A stretch of DNA of 23,195 nt. It comes from Alphaproteobacteria bacterium (GTDB lineage Bacteria > Pseudomonadota > Alphaproteobacteria > Micavibrionales > Micavibrionaceae). The notes under the pieces are model-generated. The model ran no database searches and had not been told where the DNA came from. It saw nothing but the letters and a program-made list of their open reading frames with translations. The DNA is taken from NCBI GenBank assembly GCA_023301785.1, contig JALZUF010000278.1, positions 1-23,195 on the forward strand, read 5' to 3'. Positions 14,427-21,825 of the stretch are shown here, piece by piece (position 1 is the stretch's first letter; each line of letters starts with the position of its first letter). The translations under genes were made by a program, and so were the position numbers.

Positions 14427-15722
14427 TTATCGAAGAAAAGCAGGGATATCATCACCAAAACTAGATGAATCGCCTGAATCATCATCAGATTTTTCATGTT
14501 GCTTGGGTTTTGATTTTTGAGGCGTTTTTTTGGCTTCAATCTTAACGTCAACGTTGGCATCTGACTTAGGAGAAGATTTCTTAGGAGCGCTAGGCTTCTT
14601 ACTTTTTCCTTTTAAATCAAAAGGTTCAAAGTCTTTTTTAATAAGCTTTTGAATAGCATCAAGGAACTTATCGTCCCTATCCGTTGCCATCATCCATGCA
14701 CGCCCTGTATTACCAGCACGCCCTGTACGACCAATGCGGTGGACATAATCATCGGCACTCATCGGTACATCATAGTTAAATACGTGAGAAACATTGTTTA
14801 CGTCAATTCCACGGGCGGCAACGTCACTACAAACAAGCAGCTTAATCTTATCGTCTTTAAAACCCTGCAACGTCTCAGTACGCTTAATTTGAGGCATATC
14901 ACCGTGCATAGCACCCGCCGCAAAGCCTTTTGATGATAAGAACTTAGCAACCGTATCAACGTCTTTTTTGCGATTACAGAAAATAAACGCATTACGTACA
15001 TCTTCCTGATCTAACATTGTCAGCAGGCTGTTATTTTTCTCTTTATAGTGCACCTTCACCAAGAATTGCTCAACAGTTTCCGCAGGAGACGCCGCCGCTG
15101 CAACGGTTACTTCTTTAGGGTTACTTAGGAATTTCTCAGTAAGTTTCTTAATCTCTGGTGGCATCGTCGCAGAAAACAGTAATGTTTGACGCATCGGCGG
15201 AATTAACGACACGATTTTTTCAATATCAGGAATAAATCCCATATCCATCATACGATCTGCTTCATCGATCACTAAAATCTTTATATCATTCAATAGGATA
15301 TGACCACGTTCAAACAAATCAAGCAAACGACCCGGCGTTGCAATAAGAACATCAACCCCCTGCTCTAACAGCTTCATTTGCTCATTCATTGACTCACCGC
15401 CAACCAATAAAGCTTTGTTTAAATTGTGATATTTACCATACACGTCAAAGTTGTCGGCAACTTGTGCGGCCAGCTCTCTTGTTGGCTCAAGAACCAACGA
15501 ACGCGGCATACGCATTTTTGCACGACCGCCACTTAAGGCATCAATCATAGGAAGCGTAAAGCTCGCCGTCTTCCCTGTTCCTGTTTGCGCCAAACCAACA
15601 ACATCACGTGTCATTTGAATAGCAGGAATGGCTTTTGCTTGAATAGGCGTTGGTTCTTTATAACCGCGCTCATTTACAGCCTTTAATGTTTCAGGGCTTA
15701 ATCCTAGATCTTCGAAATTCAT
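14427..15722 (-). CDS. RhlE-like DEAD-box ATP-dependent RNA helicase
   Basis: DEAD-box helicases unwind RNA duplexes in ribosome assembly and mRNA decay in the cytoplasm. All motifs are present: Q motif PTPIQAKAIP (25-33), I AQTGTGKT (45-52), Ia PTRELA (80-85), Ib TPGR (129-132), II DEAD (153-156), III SAT (184-186), V ARGID (303-307) and VI HRIGRTGR (328-335). The length, 431 residues, and the final DDIPAFLR match the RhlE group common in alphaproteobacteria. A low-complexity Lys/Ser/Asp tail from about 371 likely adds non-specific RNA affinity. No strong ribosome-binding site precedes the ATG. lptD starts 106 nt downstream with no convincing terminator between, so some readthrough is possible. 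Subfamily naming is less sure than the fold. Confidence 0.95.
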   Translation of the reverse strand: MNFEDLGLSPETLKAVNERGYKEPTPIQAKAIPAIQMTRDVVGLAQTGTGKTASFTLPMIDALSGGRAKMRMPRSLVLEPTRELAAQVADNFDVYGKYHNLNKALLVGGESMNEQMKLLEQGVDVLIATPGRLLDLFERGHILLNDIKILVIDEADRMMDMGFIPDIEKIVSLIPPMRQTLLFSATMPPEIKKLTEKFLSNPKEVTVAAAASPAETVEQFLVKVHYKEKNNSLLTMLDQEDVRNAFIFCNRKKDVDTVAKFLSSKGFAAGAMHGDMPQIKRTETLQGFKDDKIKLLVCSDVAARGIDVNNVSHVFNYDVPMSADDYVHRIGRTGRAGNTGRAWMMATDRDDKFLDAIQKLIKKDFEPFDLKGKSKKPSAPKKSSPKSDANVDVKIEAKKTPQKSKPKQHEKSDDDSGDSSSFGDDIPAFLR

Positions 15723-15743
15723 AAATTATCTTTTGTTTGATTT

Positions 15744-16121
15744 TTAACTATGTAGTGCAAAATAACCAGTCAGGTTTATGACGAACAATGCAGTTGCCAC
15801 AAACAATATTTTGGATGATTTTTTCTTTTTGGGAGCACAAGGCTCATGCCCACAGCCCGTGCTGCGACAATCAAGTTTCATTGCATAAAAATGCAAGGCC
15901 CAACCAAAAGCTAGGATAAGCGCGCTTGTTGTAATCATAGGGATTTCATAACCATGCATAGCGTCGTGCAACGTATTTATTTCTGTAGGTAGCGTAACAA
16001 TAATACCCGCACTGGCAAGCAGGCTTAATAAGCTAAATACTATAGGGATACCGCAACAGAAAAAGTGACTTATTTCTGAAGTGAGCGCCATCCATTTCGT
16101 AAGCGTTTGCAAGCGTTGCAT
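15744..16121 (-). CDS. small Cys-rich inner-membrane protein (MerC-like, tentative)
   Basis: The 125-residue product has three likely membrane spans (about 24-46, 62-80 and 103-122). A vicinal Cys pair followed by proline lies at the start of the first span (C22 C23 in FFCCGIPIV). A polar loop with three cysteines and a histidine (C85, C90, H92, C95) precedes a lysine cluster. The Cys pair in the first span recalls MerC-type metal transporters, but overall similarity is not strong enough to name it; metal or redox handling is an inference. AGGA about 9 nt before the ATG supports the start, and a good promoter lies upstream. The helicase gene begins 21 nt after its stop, so the two may share a transcript. 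Confidence 0.75.
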   Translation of the reverse strand: MQRLQTLTKWMALTSEISHFFCCGIPIVFSLLSLLASAGIIVTLPTEINTLHDAMHGYEIPMITTSALILAFGWALHFYAMKLDCRSTGCGHEPCAPKKKKSSKILFVATALFVINLTGYFALHS

Positions 16122-16151
16122 TAATATTCATTCCTATTCATTGATATGAGG

Positions 16152-16181
16152 AAAATAGTAGGTATTGAGGCAATCTGTCAA
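16152..16181 (-). promoter_or_regulatory. sigma-70 promoter for the Cys-rich membrane protein gene
   Basis: On the minus strand a perfect TTGACA (16181-16176) is followed after 18 nt by TATTTT (16157-16152), about 30 nt before the start codon. It lies in the 67-nt gap after the usher stop, giving the downstream genes their own transcription start. Confidence 0.6.
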
Positions 16182-16188
16182 TTCAATT

Positions 16189-19100
16189 CTACTGTTTTTC
16201 GATATCTATGTACAAACGGTAGCTTTTGCCGTGATCTGGCTTCAGCAAGCCAGAAGCCCCAATTTCTACGTTATCTTCAACGCCAATGATCATTTGTGCG
16301 CCTGATTTGGTTTTTTGAACGCGGTAGTTATTTAAAACGTTACGGTTCTTACTTTGCCAATTTTCTCTCGCTTGCCATGAAGCAAAAGGCATATCAACAG
16401 TCACAGTCTTACTTTGTGGGTCATAATCAATGCTGTATTCAAGGGAATTAGACAGGTCAATAACCATACGAACCTTATCGGGGTAATCCCCAATGCGTAC
16501 TTCTTTAACAATAGACTGTCCAGATGCCACGCCACCACGAACTTTTAACGCGCCGCCGCCCGTGCTTGCCTTATAAACGCGGGCACGTTTCTTATCTTTG
16601 TATCCTTTCGCCAAAGAAATAATATCTTTAACGTTAACTGTTCCGTCTTTGGCGATGCGTGTATCTAAATCTTGCTCTTCATAAGTATCTTCTTTGACAC
16701 CATTCACATCCGTTCCAAATTTGAACATATCGCCTGGCTGAAGAGAGACGTATTCAAATGGGATATCTATGCCTTGTGACGGCTCTGGCCTGATCGTGTA
16801 ATCCCCTGGCGGGATACGCTCAAAAGTATAATAACCATCGGCGGCGGTTTTAGTCGTTTGAATGACATCACCTTCTTCATTTAACAACTCAAGCGTTACA
16901 CCACGCATCGGCTCGCCAGAGGCGCCCACACTCATCGTTCCATCAATTGCACCCGTTTCAATTAATGGGAAGTCTAATTTATGAACAGCTCCAGGGCGCG
17001 GATAAACACTGTAACCTGGCGCTGCAGAAATTAGATACGGATCTTGGATTGTTGTTTTTTTAACTTTCACATCAACAACTTTGCCAGACGCAGAAACAAA
17101 ATCCATTAAATATCCGTCTTCATCCGTTCTTTCACGTGATGATTTACGACTAATATCAATCTTCACTGCTTCTACTGGCTCGTCATCACCATTATAAATA
17201 CCATCATAATTTTTATCGCGGAACACAGTTGAGGCAATTGGACCTACGTTTGAGAAACTTTTACTTCTTGCGATGTAGCCTTCGTCTTGATCGTAAGGAC
17301 CAATCGACGTACTTGCCCTTAGCATAAAGCCAAACCCACCATCAGAAGACCAATCTGTTTCAGCACTCCCTAAATACGTATCGAAATCACGGCTAATTTG
17401 AAAACCAAGTCTTTTTTCATCGTCATTAAAATCGTAATTGGCGAAAAGATTATAAGAATAATCGCGCGAACGGCCGTAACGTAATTCAGAACGGATGCTA
17501 ACAGGCTCAAGCTCTGGATGAATATTGTAGCCTAACGAATTTCTAAAATTCCAACGATTATAACGCGTTGTTCCTGTTATACGGCCCGCAGTTGTTTGGT
17601 GCTCACCATCAAATAAAGCTGTTCTCGTTGAGTTTGTTAAACGAAGACCATTAAGACCAAAAGATTGTCTAGTAAAATAATTAGACGTATCAGCAACAGC
17701 ATCACGTTGTATTAAATTATATCTAAACTCCAACCCTAACGCGCCGACGAGTGTTCTAAATATTTTCTTAACGCTAAAGTCTGTTTCAAGTGTTTTACGA
17801 TTTGGACCATCTTGTGATTTAGGACTTATAAAATCATTATATGCAGAAACTTCAGTGTTAATTTTAAAGCCAAAGAAATCACTCACGGTTCTAACATCAA
17901 CCGCACTTCCTCCGTCCAATTGTTTATACGCTTCTAATTGCGCTAAAGTTGTTCCCACAGAACCAATAGCCCCAGCAGTAACATACTCTCGCGATGAATC
18001 TTCATTTAAATTAATACGGTCTTTAATTGTACTTGCCGACACAAAACCCGTAAGCCTATCGAACAAACCTCTTGCGGCATAAACATTTGCCGTTAGGCCT
18101 TCTGCTCTTGGACTACGTCTTTCTTCAATAGGGAACAAGTCTTTTTCAGCTTCTAAAATACCACCAGAAACAGAATTAACACCCTTCTTCAACATTGCAG
18201 ATTGAAAAATATAATTTTCAACACGCTCACGTATTTGACCTTGCGGGCCATACAAAACAACGCGGAATCTATTGTTACCAAATCCAACGGGAATATCATC
18301 AAAACGATATTCGCCTTGCTGATCAACCACATCAAATAATAGAAGCTCATCATTTAAATAAAGCTCAACTTCCCATCCTGGAATACTGACGCCATCAATC
18401 GTAACATTATCAAATGCACCACTTTTATCATTATCCTCAGTTGAGAATATGAATCCACGCCCCCCAGAATTGCTTGCAATAAGCTCTCTGTTGTTTAGCC
18501 TTACATCGCCAAGCTGCGTATCTTCCAAACCAAAAGGAAGAGCCCCTTCGTGAATATTTTGACGTCTTAATCGAAAGCGTAAATTTTCTGGCTTTTGGTT
18601 CTCATCCCCTCTACGGGCATAACTTACGGAATAATCAGCGCTGGCATAAGCTAAGTCATTTACACCACTTACTGACACCTGCGAAACAACATCATCGGAC
18701 GTTTCGTCAAAACCCACTTGCCCAGAAATATCAACAATCGGTTTACCAACTAATTGGTACGGGTATGGAATAAAAGGAAAATTTTGTTCTTCTTCAATTT
18801 TTCCTGCTTGATAAGCTAGAACACGATCACGATTTGTTTTACGATTTTTTCTTTGCTGGAAAGGCAACGGACGATCTGGACTAACCTTCAAAATCAGACT
18901 GCTCAAATTAATGTCCAACAGCATTGGCCAAATCTGCTCCAATACTTCTTGAACCACATAAACATCACCATCTGAATCTTCTTCACTCAAAAAAGCATCC
19001 TGAGGAAGGTCTATTTTTTCACCACGGAAACGCAACGTGTTTTTCTTCGTATCAATTTCGAAAGTATCATTATCACTTAACGCCCAACCTTTAACATAGC

Positions 19101-19467
19101 CAGCAGGCGCATCATATTCGGAATAAAAACCAAAAACATCCGCCAGTTCATTTAACGGTAAATAAAATTGATTATTATTTTGTATAGCAAAAATACCAGC
19201 CGATACAGGATCTTTATCAACGACAACAGCCAAAACCAAATCTTCGGATAAGCCTGAATTTAGCAACGCGCCATTGCCACCACCTTCATAAGAAGAATTA
19301 TAAATACGGCTTAACGTTTTGAAAGCAGAGGATTTTTCTACAGCCGAACCACCAGACACAGTTTGAGATAAAACAGGAGAAGAAAGAAATGTTGTAAACA
19401 GCAAAACAACTCCCACAGAGGGAATCCTTTTTATTCGCCTATAAAGCTGTTTATTATTATCTGACAT
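16189..19467 (-). CDS. usher-like outer-membrane protein with SdrD-B/CnaB-like and C-terminal AMIN-like domains
   Basis: Ushers are outer-membrane barrels that receive chaperone-pilin complexes and secrete the fibre. The 1092-residue product has a signal peptide (basic n-region, VGVVLLFTTFL, cut near VLS-Q34). A periplasmic N-terminal domain (about 70-205: LVLAVVVDK...FYLPLNELADVFGF) resembles the chaperone-binding domain of ushers. A plug-like beta-sandwich at about 355-415 (IPGWEVELYLN...FRVVLYGPQGQIRE) is followed by a long barrel to about 735. Then come an SdrD-B-like domain from about 748 with the Ca-type motif DKNYDGIYNGDDE, and a CnaB/carboxypeptidase-regulatory-like domain (about 840-910: DGTMSV...DGYYTFERIPPGDYTI). 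From about 986 to the end is an AMIN-like domain (VRIGDYPDKVRMVIDLS...VTVDMP). It is last in the pilus operon, as expected. The usher role is well supported; the AMIN call is by pattern. Confidence 0.85.
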   Translation of the reverse strand: MSDNNKQLYRRIKRIPSVGVVLLFTTFLSSPVLSQTVSGGSAVEKSSAFKTLSRIYNSSYEGGGNGALLNSGLSEDLVLAVVVDKDPVSAGIFAIQNNNQFYLPLNELADVFGFYSEYDAPAGYVKGWALSDNDTFEIDTKKNTLRFRGEKIDLPQDAFLSEEDSDGDVYVVQEVLEQIWPMLLDINLSSLILKVSPDRPLPFQQRKNRKTNRDRVLAYQAGKIEEEQNFPFIPYPYQLVGKPIVDISGQVGFDETSDDVVSQVSVSGVNDLAYASADYSVSYARRGDENQKPENLRFRLRRQNIHEGALPFGLEDTQLGDVRLNNRELIASNSGGRGFIFSTEDNDKSGAFDNVTIDGVSIPGWEVELYLNDELLLFDVVDQQGEYRFDDIPVGFGNNRFRVVLYGPQGQIRERVENYIFQSAMLKKGVNSVSGGILEAEKDLFPIEERRSPRAEGLTANVYAARGLFDRLTGFVSASTIKDRINLNEDSSREYVTAGAIGSVGTTLAQLEAYKQLDGGSAVDVRTVSDFFGFKINTEVSAYNDFISPKSQDGPNRKTLETDFSVKKIFRTLVGALGLEFRYNLIQRDAVADTSNYFTRQSFGLNGLRLTNSTRTALFDGEHQTTAGRITGTTRYNRWNFRNSLGYNIHPELEPVSIRSELRYGRSRDYSYNLFANYDFNDDEKRLGFQISRDFDTYLGSAETDWSSDGGFGFMLRASTSIGPYDQDEGYIARSKSFSNVGPIASTVFRDKNYDGIYNGDDEPVEAVKIDISRKSSRERTDEDGYLMDFVSASGKVVDVKVKKTTIQDPYLISAAPGYSVYPRPGAVHKLDFPLIETGAIDGTMSVGASGEPMRGVTLELLNEEGDVIQTTKTAADGYYTFERIPPGDYTIRPEPSQGIDIPFEYVSLQPGDMFKFGTDVNGVKEDTYEEQDLDTRIAKDGTVNVKDIISLAKGYKDKKRARVYKASTGGGALKVRGGVASGQSIVKEVRIGDYPDKVRMVIDLSNSLEYSIDYDPQSKTVTVDMPFASWQARENWQSKNRNVLNNYRVQKTKSGAQMIIGVEDNVEIGASGLLKPDHGKSYRLYIDIEKQ

Positions 19468-19478
19468 AAAATTTATCC

Positions 19479-19490
19479 GCCCGAGTGGGC
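19479..19490 (-). promoter_or_regulatory. small GC hairpin next to the usher ribosome-binding site
   Basis: GCCC and GGGC enclose a 4-nt loop, and on the minus strand the stem is immediately followed by GGATAA, the weak ribosome-binding site of the usher gene. It could influence usher translation, but the stem is only 4 bp. Confidence 0.3.
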
Positions 19491-19497
19491 ATAAAGG

Positions 19498-19519
19498 CTG
19501 TGGATAGAATCATCCACAG
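19498..19519. promoter_or_regulatory. 8-bp-stem hairpin between chaperone and usher genes
   Basis: CTGTGGAT (19498-19505) pairs with ATCCACAG (19512-19519) around a 6-nt loop in the 134-nt gap between the chaperone stop and the usher start. There is no T tract after it on the minus strand, so it is more likely a processing or stability element than a terminator. Confidence 0.5.
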
Positions 19520-19601
19520 TTATGATACCACAAAAAACATCATATTAAACAGCAGTTTAACGATTAAAACAAATTTTAAATTTAATTTTTATATTGGAAA
19601 A

Positions 19602-20441
19602 TTAGCTTACAGGAGCTGTTTTTTCAGAATAAATCTTAACGGCACTACCATTAAAGCCTTTGGTTTCCGTATATTTCAATAAAACAGATCGACAAGACGG
19701 TTTACCAGCCTTAGCTGGCAGCTTAATTGACAAATCTCTCTCGCCTATTTCAGAATAAACAGCAATACCACGAACAAATTTGATCAGATATTCATCTCCA
19801 GAAGAGGGATTACATAAAAAATCCAAATCGCCGTAGACACTTTGATTACCTTTTCGCGACAGAGTAAAATTAGCCTCAATAAACGAACCACGATTAGAGT
19901 AAGATAGATTTTGTATCTCTACCGAAGACGAAAGACTCCCCTTGCGAACAATCACTGGCATACTTGTCGTTGGCAACATACGCATGAAAGCACCAGACTG
20001 CTTACCTTGCGTTTTCAATCTTTCACGAAAAGCTTTAGGGTCATTTTCTGTTTGAATATAAAAATGTGATCTATATTCACCATCGGCCAAACCACTCGGC
20101 GTACGCAACATCAAACGCACCTGCTGTGAGGAACGCGGCGCCAATGTAAAACGACGCGGTGAAAAACGAACCATATCAGCGGCAGGCTTCACACCAGCAG
20201 GAAGATCACCAGCCTCAACCGACACCAAGGCCTTATTACGTGTCATTTTATAATGCTTCCAACCCAACCTATAAGTTTCTTCTACATCTGAATTATTAAT
20301 AACTGTAATAACCTCTGCGCGCTTAGAGCCTTCAAAGACGATACGCTTTACAGTAACCGCAATCGCATCAACCGGCTTGGGCAGAAAAACAATCGTTAAA
20401 AACGAACAAAAAAGGAAAAAACTTGCCGTGCTCTTAATCAT
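19602..20441 (-). CDS. periplasmic pilus chaperone (PapD-like)
   Basis: These chaperones fold pilin subunits in the periplasm by donating a beta-strand and deliver them to the usher. The 279-residue product has a signal peptide (MIKSTASFFLFCSFLTIVFL...VDA). The first immunoglobulin-like domain has VKRIVFEGSKRAEVITVINNS and the characteristic FSPRRFTLAPRSSQQVRLMLR followed by GEYRSHFYIQ, then the second domain with SLSSSVEIQNLSYSN. The conserved basic residues of the first strand and the alternating hydrophobic G1 region are visible. The frame is open to a TTG at 20453, but GAGAG lies 5 nt before the ATG at 20441, so 20441 is the start. It begins 15 nt after the upstream pilin stop, so the two are coupled. 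Confidence 0.93.
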   Translation of the reverse strand: MIKSTASFFLFCSFLTIVFLPKPVDAIAVTVKRIVFEGSKRAEVITVINNSDVEETYRLGWKHYKMTRNKALVSVEAGDLPAGVKPAADMVRFSPRRFTLAPRSSQQVRLMLRTPSGLADGEYRSHFYIQTENDPKAFRERLKTQGKQSGAFMRMLPTTSMPVIVRKGSLSSSVEIQNLSYSNRGSFIEANFTLSRKGNQSVYGDLDFLCNPSSGDEYLIKFVRGIAVYSEIGERDLSIKLPAKAGKPSCRSVLLKYTETKGFNGSAVKIYSEKTAPVS

Positions 20442-20456
20442 AGAAACTCTCAATCA

Positions 20457-20975
20457 TTATAAATAATTTGCTATCATAGAATATGTGCCAACATAATTAC
20501 CGCTTGTTTGGCCTGATGCCACATTTAAGCGAGCACCTACTGGGAAAGTAACAGGATTGGTTGTGAGCGTTATGGTTGCCGTTGGGCCGCTCCCATCAAT
20601 ATCAAAATTTGTGACATTCATAATCGCACCGGCCCCCGGATCATCCAATGGGAACGTCGCCGCCCCCATACGCACATCCACCTGAAAACCTGTTGATCCT
20701 GACAATGAAATCATCGCGGGGGACTCAACACTTCCACCTGCGACTAAACTTATAGACCCAGATATTACAGTACGCGCACCAGCAGGAGAAATTTGAACGA
20801 CGCCGCCAATGGCACCAGGTGTTACAGTACCAAAACTGAGGTCTGTCGTTGCCGTCAAAGCTATAGGAGCCGTTTGGGCAAAGGATGTTAAGGGAACACC
20901 AACAAAAGTGACTAGCGCCGACGAAAAGGGCAGCCATTTCTTTAATTGACTAAAACTATGTTTAAAAACGTTCAT
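20457..20975 (-). CDS. second DUF4402-like pilin subunit
   Basis: The 172-residue product has a signal peptide (lysines at 15-16, hydrophobic SALVTFVGV, cut near SFA-Q) and a small beta-rich mature domain with no cysteine. It shares a pattern with the upstream gene: LSFGT near the N-terminus, M-V-x-NFDI in the middle, PVGARLNV and a final GNYVGTYSMIANY strand. This fits the DUF4402 family found with chaperone-usher loci in alphaproteobacteria. It may be a minor or tip subunit, being second in order behind a hairpin. The ATG at 20975 is preferred over a TTG at 20984; neither has a clear ribosome-binding site, so translation may be weak. Confidence 0.85.
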   Translation of the reverse strand: MNVFKHSFSQLKKWLPFSSALVTFVGVPLTSFAQTAPIALTATTDLSFGTVTPGAIGGVVQISPAGARTVISGSISLVAGGSVESPAMISLSGSTGFQVDVRMGAATFPLDDPGAGAIMNVTNFDIDGSGPTATITLTTNPVTFPVGARLNVASGQTSGNYVGTYSMIANYL

Positions 20976-21013
20976 ACAGTACAAGGTAAGCTTAATTTAA
21001 CCAAAAATCAATA

Positions 21014-21044
21014 AACCTGTAGCCATTATAAATGGCTACAGGTT
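21014..21044 (-). promoter_or_regulatory. 13-bp-stem hairpin between the two pilin genes (attenuator or mRNA stabiliser)
   Basis: AACCTGTAGCCAT pairs perfectly with ATGGCTACAGGTT around a 5-nt loop, 23 nt after the stop of the first pilin gene. On the minus strand it is followed by TATTGATTTTTGG, an imperfect T-rich tail. A partial terminator or a 3'-end protector would leave the first pilin mRNA more abundant than the downstream genes, as in other pilus operons. Confidence 0.75.
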
Positions 21045-21067
21045 AAAAATTCTAAATAACCGTAATC

Positions 21068-21625
21068 TTATTGGTAATCAATAACCACATCAAAGAAACC
21101 AGTATAAGCACCTGGCGTTTGAAGAGCTGGAACAACAAGTTCCGCACCAACTGGAACAGTAACCGTCGCGGTCGGTGTACCCGCCGCAGTAATTACGCCC
21201 GTAGGTCCGTTACCGTTTGAAATAATATCAAAGTTTTGTACAGTCATCGTGTTTCCGCCACCATCATTCATAGTGTATGTCGCAGCAGCAATGTTAATAT
21301 CCATCGCCGCGCCAGCAGCAGCAGTAACTGTAAGAATACCGGTTGTCGGTGATGAAGCTGTAACTTCATTAATAGTTCCTGCCAGTACGTTCGTTTGATT
21401 TAAAGTATCAATTTCAACTTCTAGAGTACCACCACCTGCTTCAGTGAATGTACCGAAGCTTAACCCCGTAGGATTGGCGACAGCAATTGGCGCTAAAATA
21501 ACAGCGCTCATTGACCCTGCAGATGTAAATGTTGCAGCATTTGCTTCGTAAGAACTAAGTGACACTAGTGCCGTCCCCATGAGCAATGCTTTACTTAAGT
21601 TTTTACCATTCTTGGTATTTTTCAT
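21068..21625 (-). CDS. major DUF4402-like pilin subunit
   Basis: This is probably the main fibre subunit. The 185-residue product has a clear signal peptide (KNTKNGKNLSKALLMGTALVSLSSYEANA-A). The mature domain is rich in Gly, Ala, Thr and Val with no cysteine. An N-terminal alternating segment (ATFTSAGSMSAVILAP) could act as the donor strand. The core carries LSFGTF, YTMNDGGGNTMTVQNFDI and VPVGAELVV, and the protein ends with the pilin-type strand GAYTGFFDVVIDYQ. AGGA 7 nt upstream of the ATG supports the start and is the best ribosome-binding site in the operon. First position plus a strong site and a hairpin behind it suggest high expression. Confidence 0.9.
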   Translation of the reverse strand: MKNTKNGKNLSKALLMGTALVSLSSYEANAATFTSAGSMSAVILAPIAVANPTGLSFGTFTEAGGGTLEVEIDTLNQTNVLAGTINEVTASSPTTGILTVTAAAGAAMDINIAAATYTMNDGGGNTMTVQNFDIISNGNGPTGVITAAGTPTATVTVPVGAELVVPALQTPGAYTGFFDVVIDYQ

Positions 21626-21825
21626 AGCATATCCTCGCTTTATGACTGTTTACAAAAAAATATAGTTACTTGATTATATATTAGAAATTACTAATTTTAG
21701 GTTAATAAGGAGATTATCTTCCAATCAATAATGAAAGTATAATAACATTGTTGATAGTTAAAAAAAAGGGAATATTTTCAATACCTTACAATAGTATGTA
21801 AACTAAAAGAAAAGATACTTATATT
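21626..21825. promoter_or_regulatory. divergent intergenic region between pilus operon and TPR gene
   Basis: This 200-nt AT-rich stretch has no open gene. On the minus strand TATAAT occurs (revcomp of bases near 21675-21680), usable as a -10 for the pilus operon, but I find no good -35 at 16-18 nt. An imperfect inverted repeat ATTAG-N6-CTAAT lies next to it and could bind a regulator. No convincing promoter for the TPR gene was found. Confidence 0.4.

Noticed and set aside
14378..14440. Terminator between helicase and lptD from AACAGTTT/AAACTGTT
   Set aside because: The arms are about 30 nt apart, AT-rich, and the structure is too weak for a confident terminator.
20442..20453. TTG start for the chaperone (and likewise TTG 20984 for the second pilin)
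   Set aside because: An ATG just downstream gives a better signal peptide; for the chaperone it also has a well-spaced ribosome-binding site.
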